Origin: a virus
Reading direction: 5' to 3' (one strand)
Virus record (IMG/VR): IMGVR_UViG_3300020731_000057
Coordinates: 1-31,278 of that record
Length of the DNA stretch: 31,278 nucleotides
Positions 1-5,642 of this stretch are shown here, piece after piece (position 1 is the stretch's first letter; every line of letters starts with the position of its first letter). Below the pieces are notes generated by a model. The model was not told the origin of the DNA, made no database searches, and was given only the letters and a program-made list of their open reading frames with translations. The position numbers and the translations under genes are program-made.

Positions 1-24
1 TTCCCCTTTGAGGTTTTTCTCAGA

Positions 25-396
25 TTACCATGCAGCGCATGCGCCGTTTTGGTCAGGTGTAGGCAGTCCATGCTGAATCTTGAGAGCGATGGCGACCTGC
101 TGTTCAGGTGTGGCCAGCCAAGCGTGAGGCGCGTAGGCGAGTCCTCCAAAGTGCTTCCAGTTCCAGGCAAGGATGCCTAGTCCTCCCTCGTAAATCGCGC
201 CTTCGTCCTTCCAGTTGCCGTCAGTCTCACAGTGAGCCACCCGACTCCACTCGACCATTTTGGAGGCTGGAACGAGCGTTGTGGTTGTTGTGGTGACGAT
301 TGTGGTTGTCGGCTGGGTTGGAATAGTGGCCGGTGCGGAGTGTCCGGTCACGAGCATTGCAGCAGTCAATACGAGGGAGGCTAGGGCTTTAGGCAT
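25..396 (-). CDS. Secreted Rpf-like transglycosylase (resuscitation-promoting-factor domain)
   Basis: A 123-aa protein. Residues 1-23 are a signal peptide (basic PK, a hydrophobic run, then a small-residue SAPA end). A Thr-rich linker follows to about residue 45, then a single Rpf-type domain. Visible family marks are HCETDGNW with the likely catalytic Glu57, GGLGILAWNWKHFGG, and a YAPHAWLATPEQQVAIA segment matching the Rpf pattern. Rpf domains cleave peptidoglycan glycan strands outside the cell, so this may aid entry, lysis or host resuscitation. I chose the ATG at 396 over the TTG at 405 because it gives a normal signal peptide; it overlaps the end of the upstream HTH gene by 8 bases. It lies far from the main lysis genes, at the end of the early operon. 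Confidence 0.85.
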   Translation of the reverse strand: MPKALASLVLTAAMLVTGHSAPATIPTQPTTTIVTTTTTTLVPASKMVEWSRVAHCETDGNWKDEGAIYEGGLGILAWNWKHFGGLAYAPHAWLATPEQQVAIALKIQHGLPTPDQNGACAAW

Positions 397-703
397 TTGA
401 TCCAATGTTTGTGGGTTTCACAGTCCAAACGGCGGCAGAGCGGCCGGAGGCTGTCTTACGAGTGCCGACCTGAACGACGAGTCCGGATGCCACGAGCTCA
501 ATGCGACGTGGTCGGGCCGTGTTGCCGGCAAGGTTGAGGCGGATGGCAATTTCCTCGTCCGTCAGTTCCTCGGTCTTGAGGAGTGCAAAGACTTGAGCCC
601 GGAGCGAACTGGTCTTGCCAGCGATGCTCTTGGCTGCTTCTCTGCTTGTGGCGCTGTGCGCTTGGAATGGCGGTGGCGCATCCCAAAGTGTCGGTGCTTC
701 CAT
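389..703 (-). CDS. Winged-helix DNA-binding protein
   Basis: A 104-aa protein. The centre (about residues 25-75) reads as a winged helix: a helix with TSSLRAQVFALLK, then ELTDEEIAIRLNLAGNTARPRRIELVASGLV as turn and recognition helices, then a basic wing with GTRKTASGRSAAVW. This type is common in phages as small DNA-binding regulators that act on mixed or terminal-type sites; the target is unknown. The start at 703 is fixed by a strong AGGAGG seven bases upstream, in a context (GACTTTAGGAGGTC) almost identical to that before the first genes of three other operons. It overlaps the Rpf-like gene downstream. Confidence 0.6.
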   Translation of the reverse strand: MEAPTLWDAPPPFQAHSATSREAAKSIAGKTSSLRAQVFALLKTEELTDEEIAIRLNLAGNTARPRRIELVASGLVVQVGTRKTASGRSAAVWTVKPTNIGSNA

Positions 704-737
704 GTTCTGACCTCCTAAAGTCATTACTCAAGTTTAG

Positions 738-756
738 CGGTAGGGCTGTCCTACCG
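738..756 (-). other. Hairpin at an operon gene junction
   Basis: A perfect 7-bp inverted repeat, CGGTAGG and CCTACCG with a 5-base loop, covers the stop codon of the 67-aa gene and lies about 35 bases before the next start codon. No T-run follows on the minus strand, so it is not a standard intrinsic terminator. It may be a weak pause or RNA-stability hairpin. Confidence 0.45.
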
Positions 757-954
757 TTGGTTATCCTCGTAATACATAACAATCCGAGAGAATTTAGCCT
801 CTGCCAATTCCTTCTTATTGTAGATGCCCTCGATCGTGGGCCCATCCCTCTTGCTGTCGCGCTGAACGTAATACCAGTTGTTCAGGCTCAGGCTCAGGCT
901 GAATGAGACTATGTCGCCGTCTTTGGCGTAGTCGCGTCGGGTAATTAGCATCAT
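751..954 (-). CDS. Small hypothetical protein, 67 aa
   Basis: Not recognised. A 67-aa protein with a short beta-rich start (DGDIVSFSLSLSLNNWYYVQ), then a charged helical stretch (NKKELAEAKFSRIVMYYED). There is no transmembrane segment and no cysteine motif. Its ATG overlaps the stop of the upstream 54-aa zinc protein (ATGA junction at 951-954), so the two are probably translationally coupled in the operon that starts near 1600. Confidence 0.55.
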   Translation of the reverse strand: MMLITRRDYAKDGDIVSFSLSLSLNNWYYVQRDSKRDGPTIEGIYNKKELAEAKFSRIVMYYEDNQR

Positions 955-1115
955 TTGATGTCTCCTTGACAGAAGGCACAGGTGAGGACATCACCGTTGC
1001 CGTCGATTAGGTCGGCCTCGAATTCCTTGTCCGGGAACAGGTTGGTCTTGCAGGTAGGGCAAACGTAAACCCAATTGCCGTTGCTCAGAACTTCAGCGTG
1101 TCCGATGAATGTCAT
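951..1115 (-). CDS. Small zinc-ribbon protein, 54 aa
   Basis: Read by translating this stretch directly. A 54-aa protein with two CxxC pairs, CPTC (residues 19-22) and CAFC (46-49), about 24 residues apart, as in a compact zinc ribbon. Both ends are joined to neighbours by 4-base ATGA overlaps (start with the membrane protein upstream, stop with the 67-aa gene downstream), which supports a real coupled gene. Function unknown; such ribbons bind zinc and often serve in protein or nucleic-acid contacts. Confidence 0.65.
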   Translation of the reverse strand: MTFIGHAEVLSNGNWVYVCPTCKTNLFPDKEFEADLIDGNGDVLTCAFCQGDIK

Positions 1116-1336
1116 AGTTTCACACTAGCCAATTTTGATCCGACCACAATGAAAAGAGCTGTGGCGATTGAGCCGGATGCTGCGATCAGCAGGAATACGT
1201 TTCCTGAAACCTCAGCCTGAACGACTCCCTTGTTTGGGTAAAGAAACAGGACTCGGTAGAAGTCTGTTGCCATTGCAGCCATCAGGCCGGTCATGGCGCA
1301 CAGGTAGAGTGCGCGTTTGCGGTTGAGGCGCTCCAT
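1112..1336 (-). CDS. Small membrane protein with two transmembrane segments
   Basis: A 74-aa protein. After a basic start (MERLNRKR) there are two hydrophobic stretches, about residues 9-30 (ALYLCAMTGLMAAMATDF) and 44-68 (VFLLIAASGSIATALFIVVG), with a short loop between. The ATG at 1336 is chosen because it forms a TAATG junction with the upstream gene; a longer reading would overlap that gene in full. Function unknown. It could be an accessory holin-like or superinfection-exclusion protein, but nothing specific shows this. Confidence 0.6.
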   Translation of the reverse strand: MERLNRKRALYLCAMTGLMAAMATDFYRVLFLYPNKGVVQAEVSGNVFLLIAASGSIATALFIVVGSKLASVKL

Positions 1337-1566
1337 TAGAGAACCACCTCCGTCCAGCGAGCATCGAACATCTGTTGAGCAAGGTGGTCGAGCAATTCGA
1401 GAGCGTTGTCCTTGCGGAAAACGATTCTGTCCTTGAGCAGGATTCCCTTTTCGTTGGTGACTCGGATGATGTAGCCCTTGTTGCACTCAATCACTCCGAT
1501 GGCGCGGACGCTGTCATCACGGACAAAGTCGCGAACCTTGATTATTTCCTTTTCAATTACTGCCAT
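1336..1566 (-). CDS. Hypothetical protein, first gene of an operator-controlled operon
   Basis: A 76-aa protein, not recognised, with a beta-rich middle (AIGVIECNKGYIIRVTNEKGILLKDRIVF) and a helical C-terminus (ALELLDHLAQQM). It has a strong AGGAGG five to eleven bases before the ATG, in the context GACTTAGGAGGTCAAA. It is the first gene after a promoter whose spacer holds a TGTCC-N7-GGACA palindrome. It therefore probably opens the operon 1566-25 and is expressed early under repressor control. Homology is not evident with the first genes of the two other operons that carry the same control cassette. Confidence 0.7.
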   Translation of the reverse strand: MAVIEKEIIKVRDFVRDDSVRAIGVIECNKGYIIRVTNEKGILLKDRIVFRKDNALELLDHLAQQMFDARWTEVVL

Positions 1567-1606
1567 TTTGACCTCCTAAGTCACACGGGCTTTTCCCGAT
1601 AACAAA

Positions 1607-1636
1607 ACACTACTGTCCAAAGTTAGGACAATGCAA
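1607..1636 (-). promoter_or_regulatory. Promoter with palindromic operator (copy 1)
   Basis: On the minus strand TTGCAT (1636-1631) is a plausible -35. It is followed at once by the palindrome TGTCCTAACTTTGGACA (1630-1614), then a -10 candidate GTAGTG (17-base spacing) or TAGTGT (18-base spacing). The palindrome fills the promoter spacer, where a bound repressor would block RNA polymerase. The same palindrome pattern recurs at 6499-6515, 6534-6550 and 30794-30810. Confidence 0.7.
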
Positions 1637-1658
1637 CATTTAGAGGAAATTTTTTTCT

Positions 1659-1670
1659 TTGAAATTTCAA
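1659..1670. repeat. Perfect 12-bp palindrome
   Basis: TTGAAATTTCAA lies just upstream of the copy-1 promoter and includes the stop of the next gene. A related run, CCTTGAAATTGCAAGG at about 30848-30863, sits in a comparable place upstream of the copy-3 promoter. It may be an AT-rich upstream promoter element or a protein site. Confidence 0.4.
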
Positions 1671-2182
1671 GGATTTTGAGACTTGTCTTGAAGTTTTTGT
1701 CTCATGGCGACCTCAAAAGCCATCCGATACGTCCGTCCGGTGCGAGTCCAGGCTGCGTAGCAACTTTGGCAATAGCCGGAGCGGATGCGGTCTTTGACGG
1801 TTCCAGCCACTTCGCGACCACAGGCTTGGCAGTGGACGATGGTCGATTCCTTGACGCGCTCCTCGGTCTCGGTGATGAAGCGCACACGATTGTCAATTGA
1901 CTGACAGAGTAAAGCAACGTCGTTCAGCATGATTGCTATGTCTCGAACTGAGTCCCAAACTGGATCACTGATTTCCTTGCCACTCATCTTGCGGATGACC
2001 GAGTTCATTGTCGGGTCGGAGTGAGTTCCCTTGCCTCGTGACACGATTGTGTCTTTTGGCTCGGAGGTCGCTCTAGTTCCAGCTCGACGGACAAGGTCAA
2101 CCAGCAGAGCGTCGCTCAACTTGGCCAGCGCCTTGCGAGCGGTCTCGGCGTCGCGGATTAGTTTCTCAGATGTCCGACTCAT
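1667..2182 (-). CDS. Zinc-finger protein, 171 aa, unknown function
   Basis: The N-terminal two thirds are helical and charged, including EKLIRDAETARKALAKLSDA and a long helix around DSVRDIAIMLNDVALLCQSIDN. The C-terminal third has a treble-clef-like motif, CQAC near residue 118 and CQSC near residue 138, with a basic tail ending in QKLQDKSQNP. The start is fixed by AGGAGGAAC directly before the ATG. It ends just before the promoter at 1600, closing the gene string that runs leftward from whiB. A nucleic-acid-binding role is plausible but unproven. Confidence 0.65.
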   Translation of the reverse strand: MSRTSEKLIRDAETARKALAKLSDALLVDLVRRAGTRATSEPKDTIVSRGKGTHSDPTMNSVIRKMSGKEISDPVWDSVRDIAIMLNDVALLCQSIDNRVRFITETEERVKESTIVHCQACGREVAGTVKDRIRSGYCQSCYAAWTRTGRTYRMAFEVAMRQKLQDKSQNP

Positions 2183-2189
2183 GTTCCTC

Positions 2190-2510
2190 CTACTTTAGTG
2201 CAAGCACAATGTCATCCCAATTGCTTGGTCGCCACAAATACACTTTGGCGCATGGGATAAGAGCCAACTCAGCCATGATGATTTTCTGGGCTTGGCTCAC
2301 TCGACCTTTTTCTCGTTTGAGTTCGGCAAAGATAAGTTGGCCATTGCGGAACATCGTCAGGTCAGGCCACCCGGCAAGAGTCACTCGACGAGAGTCCGGC
2401 ACTGAATAGATTTTCCAGCCTTTGAGTTTTGCGTGGGTGGTGACTCGTTCTTGGAAGTCGGCTTCGAGCTCCAAGTCTCGGTTCACGTCCTTGCCAAATA
2501 AGTTTTCCAC
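2190..2510 (-). CDS. VRR-NUC domain nuclease
   Basis: A 106-aa single-domain protein of the VRR-NUC family (PD-(D/E)XK nuclease superfamily). Visible marks are an N-terminal helix with E..F...V, then GWKIYSVPDSRRVTLAGWPDLTMFR, carrying the GxPDL core, then the catalytic strand LIFAELKREKGR with its ExK, then S..Q. Such stand-alone phage enzymes act on branched or flapped DNA in replication and recombination. I chose the GTG at 2510: it forms a TAGTG junction with the upstream HNH gene and has GGAG eight bases before it. The longer ATG reading from 2576 would lie inside the HNH gene. Confidence 0.85.
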   Translation of the reverse strand: MENLFGKDVNRDLELEADFQERVTTHAKLKGWKIYSVPDSRRVTLAGWPDLTMFRNGQLIFAELKREKGRVSQAQKIIMAELALIPCAKVYLWRPSNWDDIVLALK

Positions 2511-2854
2511 TAGCGGTTCTCCGCAAGATAGGCACGAGCACGAGCGGCAGCCTTGATGTCGGCTTCGGTCGCCCAAGCATGAACTGTAAAGCCATTGGCC
2601 TCAGACCAAGCCGGCTCGACGGTGATAAAAGCGTGGCAGTTTCGGCATAGGCACAAAATGTTGTTCTCGTCCGTTATCGAGCCACCACGCGCTCTAGTCA
2701 TGATCTCGTGAAGGTCGGTGGCCACTCTGGTGCAGCCTTTGATTCGAGCCTCACACCAGGGTCGTTCCTCCAGCAGCCGGTTGCGGAGTCGTTTGCGGAT
2801 GACGTTCTCGGCTTGGCGTTTCTTGCTGACAGGGTTGATGCGTGAGCGTTTCAT
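2510..2854 (-). CDS. HNH endonuclease
   Basis: A 114-aa protein with a compact HNH domain: CEARIKGC, then LHEIMTRARGG with the first His, then ITDENNILCLCRNCHAFI with the Asn and final His, and a CxxC pair that holds zinc. The N-terminus is strongly basic (KRSRINPVSKKRQAENVIRK). Small HNH proteins in phages can assist terminase cutting, act as homing enzymes or process DNA. This one is far from the terminase and next to the VRR-NUC gene. The ATG at 2854 is chosen because it makes an ATGA overlap with the upstream gene. Confidence 0.85.
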   Translation of the reverse strand: MKRSRINPVSKKRQAENVIRKRLRNRLLEERPWCEARIKGCTRVATDLHEIMTRARGGSITDENNILCLCRNCHAFITVEPAWSEANGFTVHAWATEADIKAAARARAYLAENR

Positions 2855-3201
2855 GCTTTTTCGTGCCTGTACCAAAGAGGGCTCGGCCAGCCGTGTTTCT
2901 CAAAAACCTCAATGGCCTTGTCTCGGCACTTGAAACAGAGATGGGCCGAGGCTCCAAAGGGCAAAGCTGAGCGTTGGAGCGACCAGAGGGAACAGGCGTC
3001 ACAGACTCCCGGCAACCAGTGAGCAAGTTGCTCCCAATGAGTCATGATGTCGCCACTGAGGAATTCGTCAGGCTGGGGATGGATGAACAGGCTGTCGGTC
3101 TCGACTTTGATGTTCACAGATAGGTCGTCAGTCCAGAGGGTCACGAGCAGAGCAAGGAATGGATCAACGTCCTCTTGGTAGTCCTCGGTCTCAGGTTTCA
3201 T
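2851..3201 (-). CDS. Small zinc-motif hypothetical protein, 116 aa
   Basis: Acidic N-terminal half (PETEDYQEDVDPF) and a C-terminal half with CDAC near residue 67 and CFKC near residue 89, so a likely zinc-binding knuckle. Not recognised. There is no Shine-Dalgarno sequence before the ATG. A TAATCT element ends six bases upstream of it, so a leaderless transcript starting at the ATG is possible, as is common in actinobacteria. The stop overlaps the HNH start by ATGA. Confidence 0.6.
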   Translation of the reverse strand: MKPETEDYQEDVDPFLALLVTLWTDDLSVNIKVETDSLFIHPQPDEFLSGDIMTHWEQLAHWLPGVCDACSLWSLQRSALPFGASAHLCFKCRDKAIEVFEKHGWPSPLWYRHEKA

Positions 3202-3481
3202 GTTTCTAGATTACAAGAGATTCGGACTTGAGTTTTTCTGCTGTTGTAAGCAACCACCAATGAACCGCCTGCGACTTCTGAAACGTCTCTTTGCGCTGCC
3301 TTGTTAGTCGCTGGTGGAACGAGAAACACTGAGAAGTGTCGTGCGCTTTTTGGGCGTAGTTCTAGCACAGATTTGTGATGTCGTGCAGAGGCAGTTTTTT
3401 TTGCTAGAAAATGCAACGGATTTTGGCTCTTGACAAGAATGGCTTTTTGTGCCGGTTTGGCGAGTTATTTAGTTAGCCTAA
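3202..3481. other. Gene-poor stretch between whiB and the next small-gene operon
   Basis: 280 bases with no convincing gene. An open frame on the minus strand (3198-3416) would begin with TTG and has no ribosome-binding site, although its stop overlaps the next start by ATGA. The stretch holds an A-run on the minus strand at about 3393-3400, TTGCAT at 3415-3410 and TTGTCA near 3435-3430 as possible -35 elements without clear -10 partners, and the TAATCT near 3213-3208. It probably carries the promoter of the 3201-1667 genes. Confidence 0.4.
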
Positions 3482-3485
3482 CTAA
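3469..3485 (-). repeat. AT-rich inverted repeat over the whiB stop codon
   Basis: TTAGTTA-GCC-TAACTAA is a perfect 7-bp inverted repeat that includes the whiB stop codon. On RNA it would form an AU-rich hairpin with a 3-base loop and no clear U-run. It could be a weak terminator or a protein-binding site. Confidence 0.4.
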
Positions 3486-3901
3486 CTATTTGCTTTTCGC
3501 CAGTTCTTTTCGCGGTTGTAAAGCGTGTGCGCTTGGATGCAGGTGTAGCAACGTCGAGGGGTCAATTCGGGATGAGTTTTCCAGTAACGGATGAGGCTCA
3601 TGTAGCCAGCGTTAGTGCCACATTCCCCATGATCCGGGAGCAAGGTTCCTCCTCGGTACTCGGTGACACGGATTTTCCTTTTGCGCCGGACTGAGCGCCT
3701 CTCAGCCTCGCTGAGCCCTCCCCAGAATCCTTCGCGCTCGTGGAGCAGTGCGTACTCTCGGCAGTCCTTGATGACCGGGCAACGTCGGCAGATGGCCCTA
3801 GCTTTGTCGTCGGGCTCATCGTCCTCAAGATAGAAAATCTCAGTTGGCATGCCTTTGCATTCGGCAGCCTTCATCCAGTCAAATTGGTTTGCTTTACTCA
3901 C
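3482..3901 (-). CDS. whiB: WhiB-family iron-sulfur transcription regulator
   Basis: A 139-aa WhiB-like protein. The four cluster cysteines are Cys15, Cys38, Cys41 and Cys47 (the C-Xn-C-X2-C-X5-C pattern), and the signature FWGGLSEAERR follows at 59-69, then a basic segment RRKRKIR. WhiB proteins bind a 4Fe-4S cluster and the host principal sigma factor to alter promoter choice. A C-terminal extension (about 90-139) has CGTNAGY, then RRCYTCIQAH and a basic helix, a second small Cys-bearing module seen in some actinophage proteins. The start is a GTG without a strong Shine-Dalgarno sequence, set in an unusual RNA-hairpin leader (3908-3968). Confidence 0.93.
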   Translation of the reverse strand: MSKANQFDWMKAAECKGMPTEIFYLEDDEPDDKARAICRRCPVIKDCREYALLHEREGFWGGLSEAERRSVRRKRKIRVTEYRGGTLLPDHGECGTNAGYMSLIRYWKTHPELTPRRCYTCIQAHTLYNREKNWRKANS

Positions 3902-3907
3902 TTGCCA

Positions 3908-3968
3908 ATTCTTGCAGTTTTTGCCTATAAATGCAAGAATCCCACCACCCGAAGGCAGTGGGATTCTT
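3908..3968 (-). promoter_or_regulatory. Leader with two mutually exclusive RNA hairpins before whiB
   Basis: On the minus strand, 3968-3935 forms a 15-bp hairpin capped by a TTCG tetraloop. Two of its pairs are G-U in this strand but C-A mismatches in the other, so the minus-strand RNA is the functional one. Its 3' arm (ending TTCTTGCA) is also exactly complementary to the segment TGCAAGAAT at 3916-3908, a 9-bp repeat with a 15-base loop that sits just before the whiB GTG. The two pairings share AAGAAT-type bases and cannot coexist. There is no U-run after the strong hairpin. It may separate the upstream operon from whiB and control access to the whiB start. Confidence 0.6.
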
Positions 3969-3981
3969 GACTTGCGTTGAT

Positions 3982-4269
3982 CTATGGAAGGACTAGTTTG
4001 CCCTTTGCTAGGTCACGACGCGCAGCTCGATTTGGCTTGACCGCGACCTCGTTGACGAGTTTCAACAGTTCGGCCATTCGAGCCTGCTCCTGAGCCAAAC
4101 TGACCAGAGCGTATTGCAGGAGTTGCATCTGAGTCAGGTCTTTGACCTTGCTGGCCTCAGTCCCTCCCCAAATCAGTTCGGCGTCGCTGGCCTCAAACTC
4201 CAACTCGCCTTGTGACTCTTTGATGTAGTCGAGAATCTCCTTGACTCCCTTACTTAGTTTTGTTGCCAC
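3982..4269 (-). CDS. Hypothetical helical protein, 95 aa
   Basis: Not recognised. It begins VATKLSKGVKEILDYIKESQGELEFEA and has a long helical C-terminal half (LLQYALVSLAQEQARMAELLKLVNEVAVK) that could form a coiled coil, ending in a basic NRAARRDLAKGK. I chose the GTG at 4269, preceded by GGAG four bases away. The longer reading to 4371 would overlap the upstream gene by over 100 bases, while this start overlaps by 20. It is the last gene of the replication-type operon before the whiB leader hairpin. Confidence 0.55.
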   Translation of the reverse strand: MATKLSKGVKEILDYIKESQGELEFEASDAELIWGGTEASKVKDLTQMQLLQYALVSLAQEQARMAELLKLVNEVAVKPNRAARRDLAKGKLVLP

Positions 4270-4513
4270 GCCACTCCAATCTGAACATTGTGGGGAACGC
4301 TTCCTCAAGTGCTTTGACTTGACCAATGAGCTCCTGCAGTTTCTCAACTTCTCCACCGAGCATGACGCCAATGGCGTGTTCCTTAGTTAGTGAAGGGTGT
4401 AGGGAAACGATGTAGTTCGCACCCTTCTCGACCGCGTTGGCGTAGATGTCGGACAAGGAGCAGACGGTTTCAAGCGCCTGCTCCAAGCCGATGCGCTCGG
4501 CATTGTCCAACAT
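4250..4513 (-). CDS. Hypothetical helical protein, 87 aa
   Basis: Not recognised. Mainly helical (RIGLEQALETVCSLSDIYANAV, then GGEVEKLQELIGQVKALEEAF), with no membrane segment or metal motif. The ATG at 4513 forms a TAATG junction with the SSB stop, so it is translated with SSB. Its place directly after SSB suggests a replication or recombination accessory role by neighbourhood only. Confidence 0.6.
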   Translation of the reverse strand: MLDNAERIGLEQALETVCSLSDIYANAVEKGANYIVSLHPSLTKEHAIGVMLGGEVEKLQELIGQVKALEEAFPTMFRLEWRGNKTK

Positions 4514-4908
4514 TAGAAGGCTTCCTCGTCATTCGCGCGGAATGGGGTTCCAGCCGTTTTGGCAGCGCCGGATGAGCCCTCCTTGATGTCCACCTTGTGC
4601 CAGCGCAGTTCTGCACCAACGGCCTGAGCGGTCAACTCAAACAACGACTTCTTTTCGCCGGACTCAGTTGTCCAGGAACGCTGGTCGAGGCGTCCGATTG
4701 CGATCGCGCGGTTGCCCTTGTGGAGCGAGTCGTGCAGGTTCTCACCGAGCGAGCCGAAGGCGACGACGTTGATGAACGACACCTCCTCTTGACCGCTCTG
4801 CAGTTTCCGGCTGACGGCCAGCGTGAACTTGGCGACGGACGAGCCGTTGTCCAAGAACTTGAGCTCAGGGTCGCGAGTCAGGTTTCCGACGATGGTGATG
4901 TTATTCAT
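4513..4908 (-). CDS. ssb: Single-stranded DNA-binding protein
   Basis: A 131-aa SSB. The OB-fold starts in the standard way (MNNITIVGNLTRDPELKFLDNGSS is split over about 1-24), followed by VAKFTLAVSRK, INVVAFGSLGENL, KGNRAIAIGRLDQRSW and the last strands through TAQAVGAELRWH. A short Gly/Ala linker leads to an acidic tip NDEEAF, the partner-binding tail of bacterial SSBs. It binds ssDNA in phage replication and recombination. It overlaps the upstream Erf-like gene by ATGA. The start has a Shine-Dalgarno AAAGGGAG. Confidence 0.96.
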   Translation of the reverse strand: MNNITIVGNLTRDPELKFLDNGSSVAKFTLAVSRKLQSGQEEVSFINVVAFGSLGENLHDSLHKGNRAIAIGRLDQRSWTTESGEKKSLFELTAQAVGAELRWHKVDIKEGSSGAAKTAGTPFRANDEEAF

Positions 4909-5438
4909 TTGGTTTCTCCCTTTAGTAGGTTGATGATTTTTGTTTGCTCGTCGCTAGTAAGGTCAGCGACACCCTTCACCTCTCGGCCCAACTGAGCCTC
5001 CAAGTAAAACTTGCGGTCTGCAGCGTTGTCAAACTTGACGCCGAGCAGAGCCTTGATTTCGGTAACTGGCGATGCTTGGACTTCTCCGCGCATGACCTTT
5101 TCCATTTCCTCACGGGTGGCCCGTTGACGAGCGCCGGTCTTGGTGGTGGCAAAATTGAGGTTCGAGGTAGCGCGACCGACGGCCGAACTCTCTGCATTCT
5201 CAAGCGCGCTGGTCAGGTTTGCACCTGATCCACCAAGCGACTCCTCTGCCAAGCCGGTAGCCAGCAAGGTGTTGTTGTCGTCGTACAGGTAAGCCTTCAC
5301 GATGAACTGTGTCTGCTTGCCGTTCCAGCCGGCAACGTTCAGCAACTCAGTGATGATTTTGCCGTTTGGGAACTTCGCGTAGAACTGCTCAATGCGTTCT
5401 GCAACGGTTATGTAATCGTCCAGGTTGAAACGTGCCAT
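4905..5438 (-). CDS. Erf/Rad52-like recombination protein (putative ssDNA-annealing)
   Basis: A 177-aa protein. Residues 1-110 show a pattern common in actinophage recombination proteins: FNLDDYITVAERIEQFYAKF, a beta-sheet part with FIVKAYLYDDNNTLLATGLAEES, then a Gly-rich turn and the helix TSALENAESSAVGRATSNL, which resembles the ETSAxGRALA helix of Erf-like annealing proteins. The C-terminal 50 residues (VTEIKALLG to KIINLLKG) form a small helical module with GREVKGVADLTSDEQ, also seen as a tail on phage recombinases. It sits directly before SSB, with overlapping stop and start, which fits a recombination pair. Family assignment is by pattern only. Confidence 0.65.
   Translation of the reverse strand: MARFNLDDYITVAERIEQFYAKFPNGKIITELLNVAGWNGKQTQFIVKAYLYDDNNTLLATGLAEESLGGSGANLTSALENAESSAVGRATSNLNFATTKTGARQRATREEMEKVMRGEVQASPVTEIKALLGVKFDNAADRKFYLEAQLGREVKGVADLTSDEQTKIINLLKGETK
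4906..4957 (-). repeat. Translation-start segment, copy A
   Basis: This segment covers the last codons of the Erf-like gene and the Shine-Dalgarno and ATG of ssb. It is similar over its full length (about 51-52 bases) to 5582-5632, with a 14-base exact core (taggttgatgattt on the plus strand). Confidence 0.6.
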
Positions 5439-5584
5439 TAGTTTGCCTCCCCGATGAACTCGTAGCCGTCAGTGGTTCGGGATAGAGCCTCAGCGAGTGC
5501 TGGCTTGATTACGTCCTCCAACTCCTCGTCAGTTCCCCACCATTGCACTTCAAGCACAAGGACTGCCAATTTCTTTTCTGCCAT
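5438..5584 (-). CDS. Small hypothetical protein, 48 aa
   Basis: Not recognised. A 48-aa protein: a hydrophobic strand (KKLAVLVLEVQWW), an acidic helix (TDEELEDVIKPALAEALSR), and the end DGYEFIGEAN. I chose the ATG at 5584 because AAAAGGGGA stands five bases before it. A longer reading from 5638 has no ribosome-binding site, and its extra 18 residues are encoded by the duplicated segment described at 5582-5632. The stop codon adjoins the start of the Erf-like gene (TAATG at 5438). Confidence 0.6.
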   Translation of the reverse strand: MAEKKLAVLVLEVQWWGTDEELEDVIKPALAEALSRTTDGYEFIGEAN

Positions 5585-5632
5585 TTGATTCCCCTTTTCT
5601 AGGTTGATGATTTGTATTTTGCTTGTTGCTTG
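5582..5632 (-). repeat. Translation-start segment, copy B (duplicated gene end)
   Basis: Copy of 4906-4957. In this copy the reading frame (codons SKIQIINLEKGN) matches the end of the Erf-like protein (TKIINLLKGE), although no gene body precedes it. It supplies the Shine-Dalgarno and start region of the 48-aa gene. It looks like a remnant of a tandem duplication or gene loss. Confidence 0.55.
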
Positions 5633-5642
5633 TGACATCAGG

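Noticed and set aside
1585-1598. Small CGGG-CCCG hairpin in the leader of the operon at 1566
   Set aside because: Only four pairs; too weak to claim as a terminator.
3198-3416. Minus-strand open frame of 72 codons between whiB and the next gene
   Set aside because: It starts with TTG, has no ribosome-binding site at any start, and its protein has no recognisable pattern. The ATGA junction with the next gene is its only support; I treat the stretch as a control region.
4270-4371. Longer N-terminus for the gene ending at 3982
   Set aside because: It would overlap the upstream 87-aa gene by more than 100 bases and lacks a start site; the GTG at 4269 has GGAG.
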